Shown here piece by piece: positions 54,767-64,000 of a stretch of DNA of 64,000 nt. Position 1 is the first letter of the stretch. Each line of letters opens with the position of its first letter. Made by a program: the position numbers and the translations under genes. The notes beneath the pieces are model-generated. The model did no database searches and was not told the DNA's origin. It was given only the letters and a program-made list of their open reading frames with translations. Location: the NCBI GenBank assembly GCA_003008705.1, contig PDUO01000005.1, positions 1,602,827 to 1,666,826 on the forward strand. Direction: 5' to 3'. Source of the DNA: Pezicula radicicola. Lineage: Eukaryota; Ascomycota; Leotiomycetes; Helotiales; Dermateaceae.

Positions 54767-55860
54767 TCACCTTAGCTTCTCATCCCGAGCCATATCTAAA
54801 TCCTTATGCCCATGCACATTCTCTAGATATCGATTAAAGTTACCATCAATTTTGATCACTTGATCCGGATGTTTCCATCTGAGTTGTTGCTTCTCGTACA
54901 GTGCCAACCATCTCGCAGTCGTGACAGCGTTTCTTATTTGTCTGCCGTTCATGTCCTTCTCTGCAACACTATTACCGAATTAGATACTAATCTCCTGATT
55001 TACAATGTAATGACTAACCTCTCTGTACAGAATAGTAATAGTCACCGAAGCGTTCTTATAAGAAGGTAGGATGTGAGGTTTAAAGTACCTACAGTTAGAG
55101 TCTTCCCTGTGCCTGAACCACCGTGTAACAGGAGCAACGCTAACGAAAGTTTATAAGAAGCTAGGAGAATTAGAAGAGCCAGCTCCCTAAGCCACTAATT
55201 AAGTAAACTAGACTAGTGTTTCGGGCTTCTTAGTCTACTATTTAAGTCACTTTCTATAAACGGCGAGCTAGAAAAGCCACCTTTTTAGCCGAAATTATAA
55301 GGCTTCTCAGTCCACTTAATTGGCTAGCTTTCTCTTCTAGGCCAAAAGCGGCTCTTCTAGTAAAATTACGAGAAGCCGGACTATCGTCAACGTTGAGTTA
55401 CAAGAGGATCACAGCATTGCCTTTCCCTGCAACGAGATCTTCCTAGATTTCGGATCCCTCATGAGTCTTAACCAAAGCACGAACTAATGTCTTTGTGCTT
55501 TTTGGCAATATAAGATGCTCAAAAGTCTGCTTATTCCAGACTACTTCTTCTATGCTCTCCACACGAAGTGACACTGTGAAATTAGTTATTACCAAGTTGT
55601 CCCGTAAACGTTTTACTTTACTCCATTTTCCCCCTTGGAAATCTAATGCGTTTATAATAGCAGGGAGTAGCATTAATGACTTCACATCAGGTTGTTCGTC
55701 ACATTTCATCTGTGCTGGGTACTGGTCAATAATTTCATGAATATTACAACGATATTCAGTGTATTACCTGAACGACTCTGGATGCACTCGACAATATGTG
55801 GCTGAATCGATCATAAACAGTGCACCCACCTAAATATCCGGAGTTAGCTCTTGCTTCAAT
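54767..55860 (-). pseudogene. AAA-ATPase remnant, gutted and with an insertion
   Basis: The minus strand shows ordered pieces of a fungal AAA-ATPase: GYLGGCTVYDRFSH, IIDQYPAQMKCDEQPDVKSL, RVESIEEVVWNKQTFEHLIL then KSTKTLVRALVKTHEGSEI and an in-frame TAG (about 55441). It continues EDLVAGKGNAVILL (about 55400-55440). About 250 bp of unrelated sequence follow. Then LALLLLHGGSGTGKTLTV (Walker A, 55140-55085) and finally MNGRQIRNAVTTARWLALYE to the stop at 54767 (C-terminal part of the ATPase domain). Between Walker A and that last piece only about 120 bp remain, so Walker B and most of the core are gone. A nonsense codon, a large deletion and an insertion make this a pseudogene. Confidence 0.7.
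55141..55395. mobile_element. Insertion in the AAA-ATPase remnant
   Basis: This stretch separates VILL from LALLLLHGGSGTGKT, which should be nearly contiguous. Its two ends are weakly inverted copies: left TAACGAAAGTTTATAAGAAG (with AGAAGAGCC further in) and right, reversed, CAACGTTGACGATAGTCCGG (with AGAAGAGCC further in). The interior is full of short palindromes. It looks like a small degraded inverted-repeat transposon; the boundaries are approximate. Confidence 0.5.
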
Positions 55861-57088
55861 TATTTGTTGAAAAATGGTAGCGTTTTTGACTTAAACAGCC
55901 GTTTAATATATATACATGATTCTGATTCTGATTAGCATCCCAACTATGATAAGACACAAAGGCCTGTTATGTTCGGTGGGTGAGAACTAACCCACCACTC
56001 TGAATCGCTTTATTTCGGTCAATTATTCATTGATTTCCTAACACGATATCAGTCACATTATCAAATAGAGACATAGTAACTCACTTCGTTTAAGGAACTC
56101 ACTCATTTGAGTTGCTTACTTAATCCAAGTATTAAGCTAAAGCTTGTATTGTAGGTAGTAAAGCTATGTGTAAAGTGAGTAGTACTAGCTTTTATGAGTG
56201 CTTTATTCCTTAAGGTAAATCTGCCTAAATTTCGCGACAGAACAGGAGAGGTTAGGGCCTCCAAATACCTTGACTTACAAATGTATCTTATAGAATAGGA
56301 AACTTCACCGGGGACCGGTAAAGTAGCCACATTAGCCCTCCTCGATGTCTTAAGACTTCCTACCTATTCATGCTCAACGGCGCTTCAAGCATCACCACTT
56401 GCACTTCCTAGTTACCATCTTCCCAATATCGCCAATTTAAACAACGCTAATATCTTTGGAAATATGCTTATCCCCAAAACATAACTACTAATAAGTTAAA
56501 TAACAACACTCTCTTTCCTCCTCACAACCAGATCAGTCCCATAGACCCTTCTCATCAACGTTAAAGTAAGAGCCGTACATAATCTAGTAACAGATTCATT
56601 AAGTAAGTACTAGCCTATTGTAAACAGATATTTTATACGAACTTGCAGTTTCTAGGTTGATATTATCTATTCCTCCACCATGCTTAACAATCTACCAACG
56701 CAAAACTTTATAACCTGTGCGAATCTTCCGCTGTGAGTTTTGTTTCCGAGCGGATTATAATTCTTTTTGCCATTTTGTGCTGGGATATTTCTTGAGGGGG
56801 AGGCGGGAGAGGTATTTTTATGGAGTTAGTGATTGTCATTTTTGAGGTTTCGAGATGAAAATGAAACGCGATTTAGAGGACTTTGATTTTATATAAATTA
56901 ATAACTTCCCTCCAAACTCAATCTTAAACAATACGTTTGTTCCTTATTAACAGTGGAGAAAGCCCCCGGGAACTTCCCGGATGAAAGGAACCTATCACAT
57001 GCTAGAAACCTTCAAACCAACGAACCGACAAAGCAACCACAAAGTCACAACTCAAACCATCAATCTTCAACTTCAACGACACGTCCTC
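55861..57088. other. Intergenic with repeat copy
   Basis: AT-rich spacer; one repeat cluster at 56076-56130. The frame 56330-56103 is read from it and is not supported as a gene. An upstream in-frame stretch (from 56981) leads into the aldolase gene and is treated as leader. Confidence 0.5.
56076..56130. repeat. TTACTCAA-type repeat cluster
   Basis: This reads gtaactcacttcgtttaagg, aactcactcatttgagttgc and ttacttaatcc. These are three degenerate units of the dispersed family, here mostly in the reverse orientation. Confidence 0.65.
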
Positions 57089-58156
57089 ATGCTACCCTTC
57101 CGCGTTTCTCGATTTCTCTCAAGACCCTCAATAGCCAATCAAACAATCCGTCGCCTCACAATGGCCGCTTCCCAAGATCCGATCGTCAAGGCTTTAGAGC
57201 CGTTTTCCACGTGATAAATACTCCATCTCCTTCTGCTACATACATACTGATGCTATCACATAGATGCGATGTCTCAGACGCCCTCCTAAAACTCAAATAT
57301 CCAAACGGGGGATTCCTCTCAAATCTCACACTCTGGTCACCTGAGCGTCAGATGGGAAATACTAAGATCGTTGGGCCGGCCTTTACTGTTAAATATGTTC
57401 CACTGAGTGATACTGAATCACCGAAGTTTGCTGGACACTATGTAAGAACTCCCATATCTTCTTTTCTTCCCAGAATAAAGAATTCATTTCCCGTATATTT
57501 CTAAGGAGATGAAGGCTGATACGATATCATTAAGATCGACACAATTCCCTCCGGCTCAGTAGTTTTCATCTCCTGTCCACCAAAAGTGGTAAATGCTGTC
57601 TATGGTGGCTTAATGAGTAATCGTGCTCAATACCTAGGTGCTGTTGGTACTATTGTTGATGGGAGAGTGAGGGATTTACAAGAACATCGGGATTTAGGGT
57701 ATCCCGTAAGTTGATCTTCCCTTTTCAACACAATTACGAACCCCCAATCCAAAATTTCAAAACCGAAATAATGCTAAATAAATCACCCTAGGTCTTCGCC
57801 CGTGATATCGGGACAACAAGTCCCTCGGAAGTAGTTCGAGTCAGCTCAGTAAATCACCCCCTCCCCCATCCCTCAAAACATCCTCAAAACAATATCTAAT
57901 CATTAACTAAACTAAATAGACCAACACACCAGTTCAACTCCAAACAGAAGAACAAGACGCAACGATCAATCCAGGAGATTATCTAATTGGAGACTTAAAT
58001 GGAGTTGTTTGTTTACCGAAGGATTTAGCTGAGAAGGCTATTTCTTTGATGCAACCACAGGTTGATGCGGATTTGAAGATGGCGGCGGATATTCAGAAAG
58101 GGATGAGTTTTGTGGAGGCGAGTAAGTTGCATAGGAGTGGGTTGCCGAAGGCTTGA
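57089..58156 (+). CDS. RraA-like / HMG aldolase-type protein
   Basis: Five exons: 57089-57210, 57264-57441, 57536-57715, 57792-57848 and 57920-58156 (257 residues). The chain reads STCDVSDALLKLKYPNGGFL, GPAFTVKYVPL, IDTIPSGSVVFISCP, YLGAVGTIVDGRVRDLQEHR, PVFARDIGTTSPSEVVRVSS and LIGDLNGVVCLPKDLAEKAI. The G-T-I-V-D-G-R-V-R-D block carries the Arg-Asp pair that binds substrate and metal in RraA-like 4-hydroxy-4-methyl-2-oxoglutarate (HMG)/oxaloacetate aldolases. Fungal and yeast members are class II HMG aldolases or oxaloacetate decarboxylases. MLPFRVSRFLSRPSIANQTI at the start is basic and could be a mitochondrial presequence (inference); ATG 57161 (MAASQDP) is an alternative cytosolic start. 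One exon is only 57 nt. Confidence 0.85.
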
Positions 58157-59134
58157 GGGTTTTTGGGGTTGGAGAAGCGGGGTTTATTCCGTGTTGGGTT
58201 GAGGGTTTTTGTGAAAGAGATACGGAGTAAGGTATTGTTAGACTGTAGTGATACTTAAAATTCACAAGAGGGGGGAGAATGAAACATAGCTAGCTACCTA
58301 GGTTTACCGAATACAGGACAATATTTCTTAATTTGTTTTTTGTTTCTTATTGTTTTCTGGCAATGGAAACTAGAAGGGCTTTTTCAGAGTATTATTAATT
58401 CTACATCTAGTGTGCAACTTACATCAGATAAAGTTTTGATATCGTTTAGATGCCCAATATCTAGGATTAAAGATCCATACGCAAAAGTTACACAGCAAGC
58501 TAGAACCAACGAAAATCAAACAAGAAAGCCCAAACCCTATTGGATGTTCTCCATGCGTCAGCTTTGTACGGTAGTGCCTTGCTACGCTTTGCTCGAGACT
58601 ACGCGGTAGATCCATATTTGAAGATCGTGGGATGAGGTATAAAGTGCGAGGCGACTTCAAGTGAAAGGACAAGACCGGGTCTAGATCTGAGTATGAACAA
58701 GGCGCGAGACAAGGGGTGAAGTCGTATTCCCTATCGAGACAAGCAGCATTGTAGGAAGCACTAGAAAGAAGGAAGGATTAAGGAAGGATTAAGGAAAGCG
58801 GTAATGCAACGTGATTAGTGCTTATTCGTTACTACACCCAATAAGTCAGTATAAATAACAGACGAATGAGAGCATCCAAGAGCGCCCCGCAAATCGTACG
58901 TTGAGACTTGATACTGTATTTTCTTGCTTAAATTGCAGTGCCTGCCACAAGGTAGTTTAAGTAACTAACTACTTTGAGTAACTCGTATGATCCGGGCATT
59001 TGAAAGTAAATTATTGTTACACAATCGCCAGAGTTTTAAATGCAATGGCAGGGAAAACTGTACAACAATCTGCGTTCTCGGAAGGATACCTTCCGATCAA
59101 TCATCCGGGAAGTTTAAAGACATGCAGCGACCGA
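58157..59134. other. Intergenic between convergent aldolase and thioesterase genes
   Basis: Spacer with a repeat copy at 58951-58985 (ggtagtttaagtaactaact then actttgagtaactc). Frames at 58340-58609 and 58672-58424 have no domains and are not called. Confidence 0.5.
58951..58985. repeat. TTACTCAA-type repeat
   Basis: This reads gtttaagtaactaactactt then tgagtaactc, two units of the dispersed family in reverse orientation. Confidence 0.6.
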
Positions 59135-60691
59135 TTATGACATGACATTGCTAGCTTTGCTAGTATCTGCAGCCACACCAGTATTATGCGACGCTAAGCT
59201 TGTAGTAACATTATGTGCTCTGCGTCTCGCATCAAGATACATCATAAACTCCGAGTATGTTTGCGGGATAATCTTGAGGTCCTTCTTCACCTCGAAAGTA
59301 TAGTTGAACTGCCCAGTTGGCTTCGTCTCCCCATGCTCGACATTGCGAATTTTGGAATCAACTCTGATTTGGATTCGAGTGCTGCCCTCGGGCGACACTT
59401 TAGCATCTCCAGACTCAACAACAGGCGAGTCGGTATATGCGACTTGTGCAGTAAGATACAGAACACTTCCTACGGGTACGGGATTCTCAAATGTGGAGGG
59501 ATCCAAAGCGATGAAGGCTGGTCTAGTGTGTGATATTGCCGAGGCGCATGTAAAAGCGAGCTCGAATGTAGATTTAAGTAAAAAGCCACCAAATATCATA
59601 AAGTTGTGGCGATTGCGGTACTGCGGCTGCATTATTTGCACAGACTGGATCTTGGTAGCTTCCATCCATAAAGCATTGTCTGGTTTGCGAGTTGGCGTAT
59701 TGGGATCTAGAAAATTGTGAGTGCTTCTCTGGTTAAGAGGAAAGAGACATAAACATACCATGGTAATCTAACTGTCGAAGCCAGAGAGCGTGAATCAAGT
59801 CTGATTCCTCATCGTTGGGCGTATTCTTTCTCAGTGTGGACTTTGCCAACTGCTTCTTAATGTTGTAATTCTTCTGGCCTTGTTCGAACAAATGCTGCTC
59901 CTCTGGTGTCTCTGGTTTCAAAGGTGGTAAGGCTACAGGTTTCTTCGTGCCGGGATCTAGAGAGACCTGAGTTTGTAAGTGTTTATGTAGAGGAGGGCTG
60001 AAAAAATGTGGACTCACCATTGTAAATGCACAAGTCATCAAAACATCCTCTTCTTTGACTTCTTTTCCTTCTATGGGAGCCTTGGCAACCTGCAACGAGA
60101 TCTCCATACTACTTCTCCCAGTTGCAAAGGTTACTTTTCCGCTGAGTTCCAGGTCACATATTGAGGTCAATGGACGTTTGAGCGTGATCCGATCGACAGC
60201 TGCTGTGACTGTCATAACATTGTCAGAGGCGTGCTTATAAGCAACAACGCCAGCCAAAGCATCTAAATCCATCATCACTGTTCCAAGACGGATATGACCA
60301 GATGAATTAATATATGAGTCCAATAGCCAGGGATCTCTAGCCAAAGGTAAAATCTACATCGCTTGTCAGTCACGTGATCAAAGGAACGTATCACGTGGGG
60401 GTACGGTACCACTTTGTGATAGCTCTGGGACATGGTTTTTGGCGAAAGGTCCTGCTTTGGAGTCTCAATTGAAGCCTTTGGCGCACTACCAGCCCTACTG
60501 TTTTCTTCCTGTTGCTTCTTGAAGGCTTCGATGAAAGGAGTTCGCGTTCGCATTGACGTCAACTCCCGGTAGACTCCATCGGTAAGGCACGATGGGCATA
60601 CAGAGAACGATCTCCTTTGCCATTGAGCTGGCCGAGCTGCACCGGTGAGGCTGGAGACACAGGCTGAAAGATTCCTCACTCGCTTTGCCAT
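59135..60691 (-). CDS. Double-hotdog acyl-CoA thioesterase, probably mitochondrial (ACOT9-like)
   Basis: Four exons: 60691-60410, 60353-60018, 59966-59759 and 59706-59135 (465 residues). The N-terminus (MAKRVRNLSACVSSLTGAAR, then QRRSFSVC) is a good mitochondrial presequence. Hotdog domain 1: DPWLLDSYINSSGHIRLGTV then LDALAGVVAYKHASDN (substrate-binding helix). Domain 2: HNFMIFGGFLLKSTFELAFT then CASAISHTRPAFIALDPSTF. The 56-nt intron 1 restores SYHKVILPLARDPWLLDSYI. This is the layout of acyl-CoA thioesterases of the ACOT9 group, which release fatty acids and CoA and so tune mitochondrial acyl-CoA pools. All introns are 51-56 nt. It is the last gene before the AT-rich tract, whose CpA/TpG-free part begins about 195 bp beyond its start codon. 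Confidence 0.88.
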
Positions 60692-60885
60692 GTTATCATT
60701 GCTGTTGTTTTGGTTGTTGTTACCTCTCCACGTCCAATTTGAGGTACTGTACGGAGGTCGCGGCCAAAAGTTATGAGACTGCCAAGAATGCCAAGATCCT
60801 ACAATACAAGGGTAGTGACAGGGGTTAATTATAACCTTAAAAAAGACGAATCTTAGTATATACTATAGAATACAAGCTATTTCAG
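60692..60885. promoter_or_regulatory. Thioesterase upstream region and boundary to AT-rich block
   Basis: The normal-composition DNA ends here. Before about 60886 the sequence still holds CA, TG and CG; after it these dinucleotides disappear. The thioesterase promoter must fit in this short stretch or reach into the AT-rich block. Confidence 0.55.
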
Positions 60886-63800
60886 TACTATTATACCTTT
60901 AAAATAGTTACTATAGCTTATAATATAAGTACTTATATTTAAGTTTTATATTTATTTAAAATTATAATTAGAATCTTTAGATTTAAAGTCTTATAGATTA
61001 TAATAGATTTAATTAAAAAAGTTATTAGTTTTTTAAAGATATCTCTTTATTAACTATAAAAAATAACTAAAGAGTAAAACTATAATCTAGAGAAAAGTAA
61101 GAGACTATTATTAGAGTATATCTAGGATATATTATACTTTAAAAGATTAAAGAAAGTAACTCTAAAGATAAAAAAGCTAGTACTTAATATAATTACTTAG
61201 AACTCTTTAATAAGATAATAGTTATACTAGTAGATTATATAAATAATTACTTTATAAGTCTCTAGTAGAATATTTATATATATAGTCTATTAAATCTTTT
61301 ATTAATAAGATTATAAACCTTTAAAATACTTAAGAAAACTAAGTCTAATAAAAGAAATTAAAGTTATATAATATAAGTAGTATTTAGAGTATAAAGATTA
61401 GATATTAGAGGATTAGAAGAATATTATTTAATTAAATAAGATAGTTATAATAATAGTATAAAGAGGAGTATAGAAGTATATAAATTATATAAAAAATAAA
61501 TAAAGAATAGAATAAAACTAATATATATAAATTATTAGAGTTATAGTATCTTTACTATCTATTTAATAGTATTATTATAAATACTTAATAATCTTCTTTT
61601 CTTTTAAGTCTTATTTATAAATATTATAAGATTAGTTTAAAATAAGAAAAATAAATAACTAAGTATATTATAAGAGATCTAAGATTATTTCTATTATATA
61701 TATTCTTTATTTAAGTAATACTAGATATCTCTTATTTAGGTCTTTAAAAGAGATATTTAAATAATTAAAAAAAAAAAAGAAACTAACTAAAATTCTACTC
61801 TAGTTTATCTTTTATTAAAATTATTATATTCTCTTATATATTTTAAAAAGAAAACCTTAAAAACTATTATACTAAAGATAAAATAATATCTCTATTCTTC
61901 TTATTATTTAATTTTTCTCTCTTTTTTATATCTATAAGAGAAAATATATAGATCTTTTTAAGGTAAATTATTATTTTTAATAATACCTTTTTAAAAAATA
62001 AATAAAAACCTAGAGCTAGCTAAGAGTATTTAATATACTCTTATTTAATCCTTATCCTTTATAAATATTATAATTCTCCTTTATTTTATATATATTAATA
62101 TAATTAATTATACTAATATATAAGGTTATTAATCCTTATTAATTAATCTATTATATTCTATTAGTAGTTCTTACTTAGTTTAAATATATATAGATCTATT
62201 AATATTAGATTTAATTAGTTACTAATATCTAATAACTAANAGAGTAGTTCTTATAGTTAAAACTAACTATTAGACTAATTCTAAATAAACTTAATTTAAT
62301 ATAAACTATTAACTTCTAATTAGCTAGAGTAATAAGGTTTAATATATAAAATAACTAATAAATAAAATACTAGATATTAATATTATAATATTAGACTAAC
62401 TTTAAAATTATTAATCTAATAGATTATATTTAATTATAGATTAAAACTAGTATTAATATTAGTCTACTAGTTTACTTTCTACCTTATATCCTTATTTATT
62501 AATCTTCCTTCTATTTCTTCTTTATATCCTTATTTCTATTACCTTATTTAATCTATTTAATCTCTTCTAGATTTACTTAGTTTATATTAATAAGGTATAT
62601 AAGAGTATTATAGACTTTATTCTTTATTATAGTATTAGTAGAGTTAGTTTTACTAGTAATCTATTTAATCTCTATTATCTCTCTTCTCTTATATATCTAG
62701 TATAAGTATATAATATTAATTATTAAATATTTCTCTTATATAGTACTAAGTTTAACTAGGTAGTTATAGAGTAATTTAGAGTCTATATATATAATTAATA
62801 GGATTACTATTAATAGTACTTTATTAAGGGTTAATTTAATAGTAACTATAATATTAAACCTATATACTAGTTTATATAGCTCTATTACTAGAATACTTCT
62901 TATAATCCTTTTATACTTAGTTAATAACTAGTAGAGGATATTTACTTTACTAGTAGTATCTATAAGTATAATAATATATCTAATTTATAATAATAAGTCT
63001 ACTAGGTTTATAAAGGAAGTATCTATAAAAGTAATTAATTATAAAGATTTTAAATTAAGTTTTATAAATTTAAGACCTCTAGTTAAGTTATTAATCTACT
63101 ATTATAAATATTAGTTTAGAGCTTTTATATTTAATTCCTTAGAGTTAGATATCTAGATAGTAAATAATAAGTTAAAAGTAGTTTCTAGTTAATATATAAA
63201 GGTAATATAAACTCTATAGACTCTCTAGACTATATATTAATCCTTAGATATTAGAGTCTAGTAGATTATACCTCTTAAACTTATTAATATAATAGCTTTA
63301 GTAACTTTAATAATACTAAGATTTTAGTACTACTATTACTATATAAGAGTAATTCTATCTAGTATTATATAAATAGTTCTATTATTAAACTTAAGAGGGT
63401 TATCCTAGGTTAGTTCTTTATATTCCTTAGCTAGGAACTTAGCCTTATAGAGTTCTTCTTCCTCTAGTATAATAAACTTCTTATCTCTTAGAAATAATAT
63501 ATTATTAGTTTATAAGCTAATAATCTTAACTAGTAGTATAGAGGTATTATAGAGTAGATATAGATTATATAAAGATTATTCTATATTTATTTTAATAATA
63601 TAGTAAAAGTAATATATTCTATACTAGTAGTTTTTAATTTCTAAAACTTTATATTATAATTTTATAACTTTTAGAATATAATCCTTAGTAAGTCTAAGTT
63701 TAAATTATAGTTCTAATAATAGATATATATAGAACTTATAAACTAGTATAGTTATTACTTATATATAGGTTTATAAGATATTATATAAGTATAAATAAGT

Positions 63801-64000
63801 ATTATTATTATCTAGAAGGGTTATAAGATATAGAAGAATCTATTAATTAATCTATTATATTATTAGTAATTCTATTAAAATAAATTACTTCTTTATATTA
63901 TTATATACTTAAATAACTAAATATAATTTCTTAAATACTTAAGGAGTACCTAGATACTTAACTTTATTAATAAAATAAGAGTTAAAAAGATATATATCTA
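60886..64000. repeat. RIP-saturated AT-rich tract, probable remnant of transposable elements
   Basis: About 3.1 kb of A and T with only scattered C and G, running to the window's end. In the lines I read, C occurs only as CT, CC or AC/TC contexts and G as AG, GG, GA or GT. CA, TG and CG are absent, as expected when RIP has turned every CpA into TpA on both strands. Hence no long open frame exists. One unresolved base (n) is at 62240. The original element cannot be identified by eye. It is consistent with an AT-rich isochore block. Confidence 0.85.

Noticed and set aside
60886..64000. Attempt to read transposon proteins in the AT-rich tract
   Set aside because: C-to-T saturation has filled all frames with stops; no motif could be recognised reliably, so no element family is named.

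Overview
The window is nuclear DNA of a filamentous ascomycete (Pezizomycotina). The evidence is genes with many short (45-110 nt) GT-AG and some GC-AG introns, and fungus-typical families: SF3a subunit 3, eIF4A3/FAL1, a SET/MYND protein, P450s, a NACHT-ankyrin STAND protein and HET-type genes. The last 3 kb has lost CpA, TpG and CpG, the signature of saturated repeat-induced point mutation (RIP). A leotiomycete is my best guess, but only from general protein flavour.

Left part (1-25.4 kb), mostly intact metabolic and housekeeping genes: 3' end of an amino-acid permease (1-310); ApbA/PanE-like reductase (952-2001); epoxide hydrolase (4073-2731, minus); secreted GH95 alpha-fucosidase (5069-7468); AIM9-like phosphotransferase (8366-10264); a membrane protein (about 10590-11297); a Cys-rich secreted protein reassembled from three exons (12479-11750, minus); two tail-to-tail P450s (13871-15969 and 17912-16096); SF3A3 and eIF4A3 sharing a 310-bp divergent promoter (19877/20188); and a SET/MYND-TPR protein (25398-22837).

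Centre (25.4-48.1 kb), accessory and partly decayed: degenerate ~200-bp tandem repeats; a gene-poor 4 kb; a HET-like gene with an in-frame stop, head to head with an ankyrin fragment; a broken DUF3433-type membrane protein; an intact three-exon protein with five tandem ubiquitin-like domains followed by a trypsin-like domain (35627-38691); an unknown protein with a C-terminal membrane anchor; an AAAP/Mtr-type amino-acid transporter; and a three-exon NACHT-ankyrin receptor (48071-45028). HET, STAND and protease genes together look like a self/non-self recognition island. The ubiquitin-like/protease fusion is the most interesting gene here.

Right part (48-64 kb): a CmcJ/AsaB-type oxidoreductase, an acyltransferase-3 protein, a gutted AAA-ATPase pseudogene carrying an insertion, an RraA-type aldolase, a double-hotdog acyl-CoA thioesterase, and the RIP-saturated AT-rich tract from about 60.89 kb to the end.

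A short motif (core GAGTTACTCAAATCAAGT, about 18 bp) recurs at more than a dozen intergenic or intronic places, once as four perfect-length 36-bp tandem units. At two loci it forms the centre of a small inverted-repeat element with possible TA duplications. Two other MITE-like elements lie at 50780-50926 and 54167-54389. No tRNA, rRNA or CRISPR array was recognised.
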